Shown: positions 61,842 to 64,000 of the stretch, piece after piece | Numbering within the stretch: the first letter of the stretch is position 1 | How the letters are laid out: every line of letters starts with the position of its first letter | Assembly (NCBI RefSeq): GCF_005145025.1 | Contig: NZ_CP039695.1 | Span: forward strand, 186,001-250,000 | Origin: Novosphingobium sp. EMRT-2 | GTDB lineage: Bacteria > Pseudomonadota > Alphaproteobacteria > Sphingomonadales > Sphingomonadaceae | Reading direction: 5' to 3' | DNA length: 64,000 bases | Translations under genes and position numbers: made by a program | The notes under the pieces: generated by a model | The model's database searches: none | What the model was told of the DNA's origin: nothing | The model's input: only the letters and a program-made list of their open reading frames with translations

Positions 61842-62966
61842 GTGGCTATCACGCTCTCATCAGTGCGTCCAATCGATGGCACGGACCTAGACGCTGCCAT
61901 TGATGACCTGATCATCTACGCAATAGCGCGCCGTGCCTGGTTCGCCTTCAATCTGTCGGGCGGCAAGGACTCCACCGCCTCTGCCCAGGCCGCCATCGCC
62001 CTGCTCGACCATATGGGACATCCTCGCGAACGGCGCATCGCTATCCATGCCGATCTCGGCCGCGCCGAATGGCGTTCGACACCCGCGACTGTCGCCGCGA
62101 TCGCTGAGCGTCTTGGCCTTCCGCTCATCGTAGTGCGCCGCAGTGCCGGCGACATGATCGCGCGCTGGGAACAGCGCTTCGCCAACGGGTGCCGCCGCTA
62201 CGAGAATCTCGAACTCTACCATCTGATCGGTCCGTGGAGTCAGGCCAACAAGCGCTTCTGCACCTCGGAATTGAAGGCGCAGGTGATTGGACCGGCGCTG
62301 GCCCGGCGGTATCGCGGCGATACGGTCGTTTCGGTGATCGGCCTTCGCCGCGCCGAAAGCCATGGTCGGCGGGATACGCCGATTTCACGGGCAGACGAGC
62401 GCTTCGCCAAGCCGGGGAATGCCGCAGGCACCCGGATGATTAACTGGTATCCCGGCGTCGACTGGACGGTCGAGGATGTCTTTGCAGCCCATGCCCGTCA
62501 TGGCCTGCCGCTACATGAGGCCTATTGCCGCTTCGGTGCGACCCGGTTGTCCTGCGCCTTTTGCGTCCTTGCCTCCGCCCACGACCTTGCCGCGGCTGTC
62601 GATGCCGCCGACAATCGCGATCTCTATCGTCATCTGGTCGGCATGGAGGCGGCTTCGACCTTCTCGTTCCAGCCCGGGCGCTGGCTCGCCGACGTGGCTC
62701 CGCGCCTGCTCACACCGTCGCTGCACCGGGATATAGTGCAGGCCAAAGCCGATGCCGCAGAGCGCCGTGCGATCGAGGCCGCAATGCCGCCCGGCCTGCG
62801 CTTCGTGAAGGGCAAGCCGCCACGGCTACCGACGCTGGATGAAGCGAAGGCCGTTGCAGCGGCGCGGGCCGGAATTCTCAGTCGCCACGGTCTTGACAAT
62901 CACTTTCCCGATGCCGCTTCAGTACGCCGGAGGTTCGTCGAACTCATCGACGCACGCGCTGCATGA
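61842..62966 (+). CDS. PP-loop, PAPS-reductase-like protein
   Basis: 374 residues from GTG 61842. AFNLSGGKDSTASAQAAIAL is the PP-loop (residues ~36-55). FCTSELKAQVIGPALARRY and RLSCAFCVLA are further conserved blocks, the cysteines perhaps holding a metal or Fe-S cluster. Relatives include DndC/IbrA and plasmid proteins paired with ParB-like partners. Could modify nucleic acid or sulfur; not a biosynthetic CysH. Confidence 0.82.
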   Translation: MAITLSSVRPIDGTDLDAAIDDLIIYAIARRAWFAFNLSGGKDSTASAQAAIALLDHMGHPRERRIAIHADLGRAEWRSTPATVAAIAERLGLPLIVVRRSAGDMIARWEQRFANGCRRYENLELYHLIGPWSQANKRFCTSELKAQVIGPALARRYRGDTVVSVIGLRRAESHGRRDTPISRADERFAKPGNAAGTRMINWYPGVDWTVEDVFAAHARHGLPLHEAYCRFGATRLSCAFCVLASAHDLAAAVDAADNRDLYRHLVGMEAASTFSFQPGRWLADVAPRLLTPSLHRDIVQAKADAAERRAIEAAMPPGLRFVKGKPPRLPTLDEAKAVAAARAGILSRHGLDNHFPDAASVRRRFVELIDARAA

Positions 62967-62994
62967 TGGCTGAGCAGTTTGGTGTCTGTGCGAC

Positions 62995-63011
62995 AAAGGG
63001 GAGGCGGGGAG
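62995..63011 (+). repeat. purine-rich leader element, copy 7
   Basis: AAAGGGGAGGCGGGGAG, 50 bases before the broken HATPase gene, with GGGGAATGGTCC following as in copies 2 and 4. Confidence 0.45.
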
Positions 63012-63061
63012 ATCGGGTGAGGCGAGGGGAATGGTCCAACCGCCCCATCCGGAGTGCGGCC

Positions 63062-63179
63062 ATGTCCCTTCCTGCCACCATCCAGACTGCCGTCGGTCAG
63101 TCCATCCTCGGAAAAATCACGAGATTATATAATAATAATAGCGTCGCCGACGTTTTGAACGAGATTCTGCAAAATTGCC
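63062..63179 (+). pseudogene. HATPase (Hsp90-like) gene fragment, disrupted by IS21-family element
   Basis: Starts MSLPATIQTAVGQSILGKIT and reaches ADVLNEILQNC, the N-box of a GHKL ATPase (ILQN with the Mg-binding Asn). Reading is lost at ~63180 where the IS begins. In an intact copy RRAGA-type sequence would follow. The reading frame runs on into the IS to 63232. Confidence 0.7.
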
Positions 63180-64000
63180 TGAGAACACCGGCAATAAAAG
63201 GGGCCATTCATCGGACGGTAGCACCGGATTAAAAAGGGGCCACTCCTGCTAGACCTTCGCCTTTGCGCGGAGGCGGAGGGTGAAGAGAGTGGAACTTTAT
63301 CTCAAGGTTCGCCGCGCTGTGATGATAGACGGGATGAGCCGTCGTTCTGCTGCGCGATTTTATGGTATCAACCGCAAGACCGTCGACAAGATGTTGGCCT
63401 TCCCGGCTCCGCCTGAGCATGGTCGGACAGGCGTGAGTTATAGCCGGAAGTTGTCCGGGTTCACCGAGACCATCGATCAGATATTGGAAGATGATCGCAG
63501 CGTGCATGCCAAGCAGCGGCATACAGCGGTGCGGATATTCGAGCGCCTGCGCGATGGGCATGGATTTACCGGCGGCATCACGATCGTACGTGATTACGTG
63601 GCCGGGGCGAAGCTGCGCAGCCGCGAAGTGTACATTCCCTTGAGCCATAAGCCTGGCCACGCTCAGGTCGATTTTGGTGAGGCGGACGGGATCATTGGCG
63701 GCAAGCTGGTGCGGTTCCACTATTTCTGCATGGATCTGCCGCACAGCGATGCGCCATTCATCAAAGCTTATCCTGCCGAGGTGGCCGAGGCTTTTTGTGA
63801 TGGGCATGTCGCAGCCTTCGCCTTCTTCGGCGGCATTCCGATATCGATCCTATATGACAACACCAAACTTGCTGTGGCGCAGATCTTGGGTGACGGGAAG
63901 CGCGAGCGCAGCCGGATGTTCTCGACCCTGCAGAGCCATTACCTGTTCGAAGACAAATTCGGTCGGCCCGGCAAGGGCAACGACAAAGGCAAGGTCGAAG
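63180..64000 (+). mobile_element. IS21-family insertion sequence, left part
   Basis: Begins TGAGAACACC at 63180. Two short repeats with AAAGGGGCCA at 63198-63207 and 63233-63242 are typical of IS21 end structure. istA follows; istB and the right end lie outside the window. Confidence 0.75.
63289..64000 (+). CDS. istA: IS21-family transposase IstA (3' end outside window)
   Basis: GTG 63289 is preferred, as GGAGGG sits 8 bases upstream (an in-frame GTG at 63280 overlaps that SD). HTH: MSRRSAARFYGINRKTVDKM. DDE core: HAQVDFGEADG (first Asp) and SILYDNTKLAVAQ (second). Frame is open to the end of the window. Confidence 0.9.
   Translation, partial: MELYLKVRRAVMIDGMSRRSAARFYGINRKTVDKMLAFPAPPEHGRTGVSYSRKLSGFTETIDQILEDDRSVHAKQRHTAVRIFERLRDGHGFTGGITIVRDYVAGAKLRSREVYIPLSHKPGHAQVDFGEADGIIGGKLVRFHYFCMDLPHSDAPFIKAYPAEVAEAFCDGHVAAFAFFGGIPISILYDNTKLAVAQILGDGKRERSRMFSTLQSHYLFEDKFGRPGKGNDKGKVE

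Noticed and set aside
1..64000. CRISPR array or rRNA/tRNA genes
   Set aside because: No spaced repeat array and no rRNA or tRNA signatures were seen on either strand.

Overview
The window is GC-rich alphaproteobacterial DNA, most likely from a sphingomonad (Novosphingobium or Sphingobium type). Clues are a DbpA-type DEAD-box helicase, a carotenoid-cleavage dioxygenase, an old-yellow-enzyme/dienoyl-CoA reductase, a GapR-like (DUF2312) protein, and a GAAC-N7-GAAC LexA box of the alphaproteobacterial type. It falls into four blocks.

(1) 1-6.25 kb, host chromosome. It holds the 3' part of a DEAD-box RNA helicase, a frameshifted carotenoid oxygenase divergent from a TetR regulator, and a second TetR regulator divergent from a flavin/Fe-S oxidoreductase. 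Both divergent spacers carry palindromes that look like TetR operators.

(2) 6.38-44.9 kb, a siphovirus-type prophage. The left (minus-strand) early arm runs from AlpA through many tightly overlapping small genes (HTH, ASCH-like, J-domain, Cys-rich, DUF5131, GapR-like) to a YdaS/Cro-like repressor. A CI/Cro intergenic region with CTAACG/CGTTAG half-sites follows. Next come the CI-like repressor, an accessory membrane/exported cluster, DNA-binding proteins, and an SOS-box-controlled SRAP/HMCES gene. The plus-strand module then gives Gam, HNH, TerS, TerL, HK97-type portal, protease and capsid, head-tail adaptors, tail tube, tail chaperones, tape measure, tail tip and central fibre. Lysis follows (holin-like, GH108 endolysin, Rz with embedded Rz1), then an SGNH-hydrolase tail spike. 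The right end holds two different tyrosine integrases, a highly structured intergenic RNA candidate, a Dam-type methyltransferase and a winged-helix protein. An 18-bp near-perfect direct repeat at 6383-6400 and 44873-44890 plausibly marks the ends.

(3) 45.2-49 kb, a metal/oxyanion resistance cluster on the minus strand: ChrA chromate transporter, Tat-exported Fe/Mn superoxide dismutase, ChrB C-terminal-domain protein, and a separate TauE/SafE permease.

(4) 49.1-64 kb, a plasmid- or ICE-type maintenance module on the plus strand: Toprim primase-like protein, ParB-like protein, a 1432-residue methyltransferase plus strawberry-notch helicase (DarB-like architecture), several unknowns, DUF932, DUF5983-like, a PP-loop (PAPS-reductase-like) protein, and the start of an HATPase gene broken by an IS21-family element that runs off the window. 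Seven transcription-unit starts in this block share a purine-rich tract about 17-62 bases before the start codon, which standard gene annotation does not explain.
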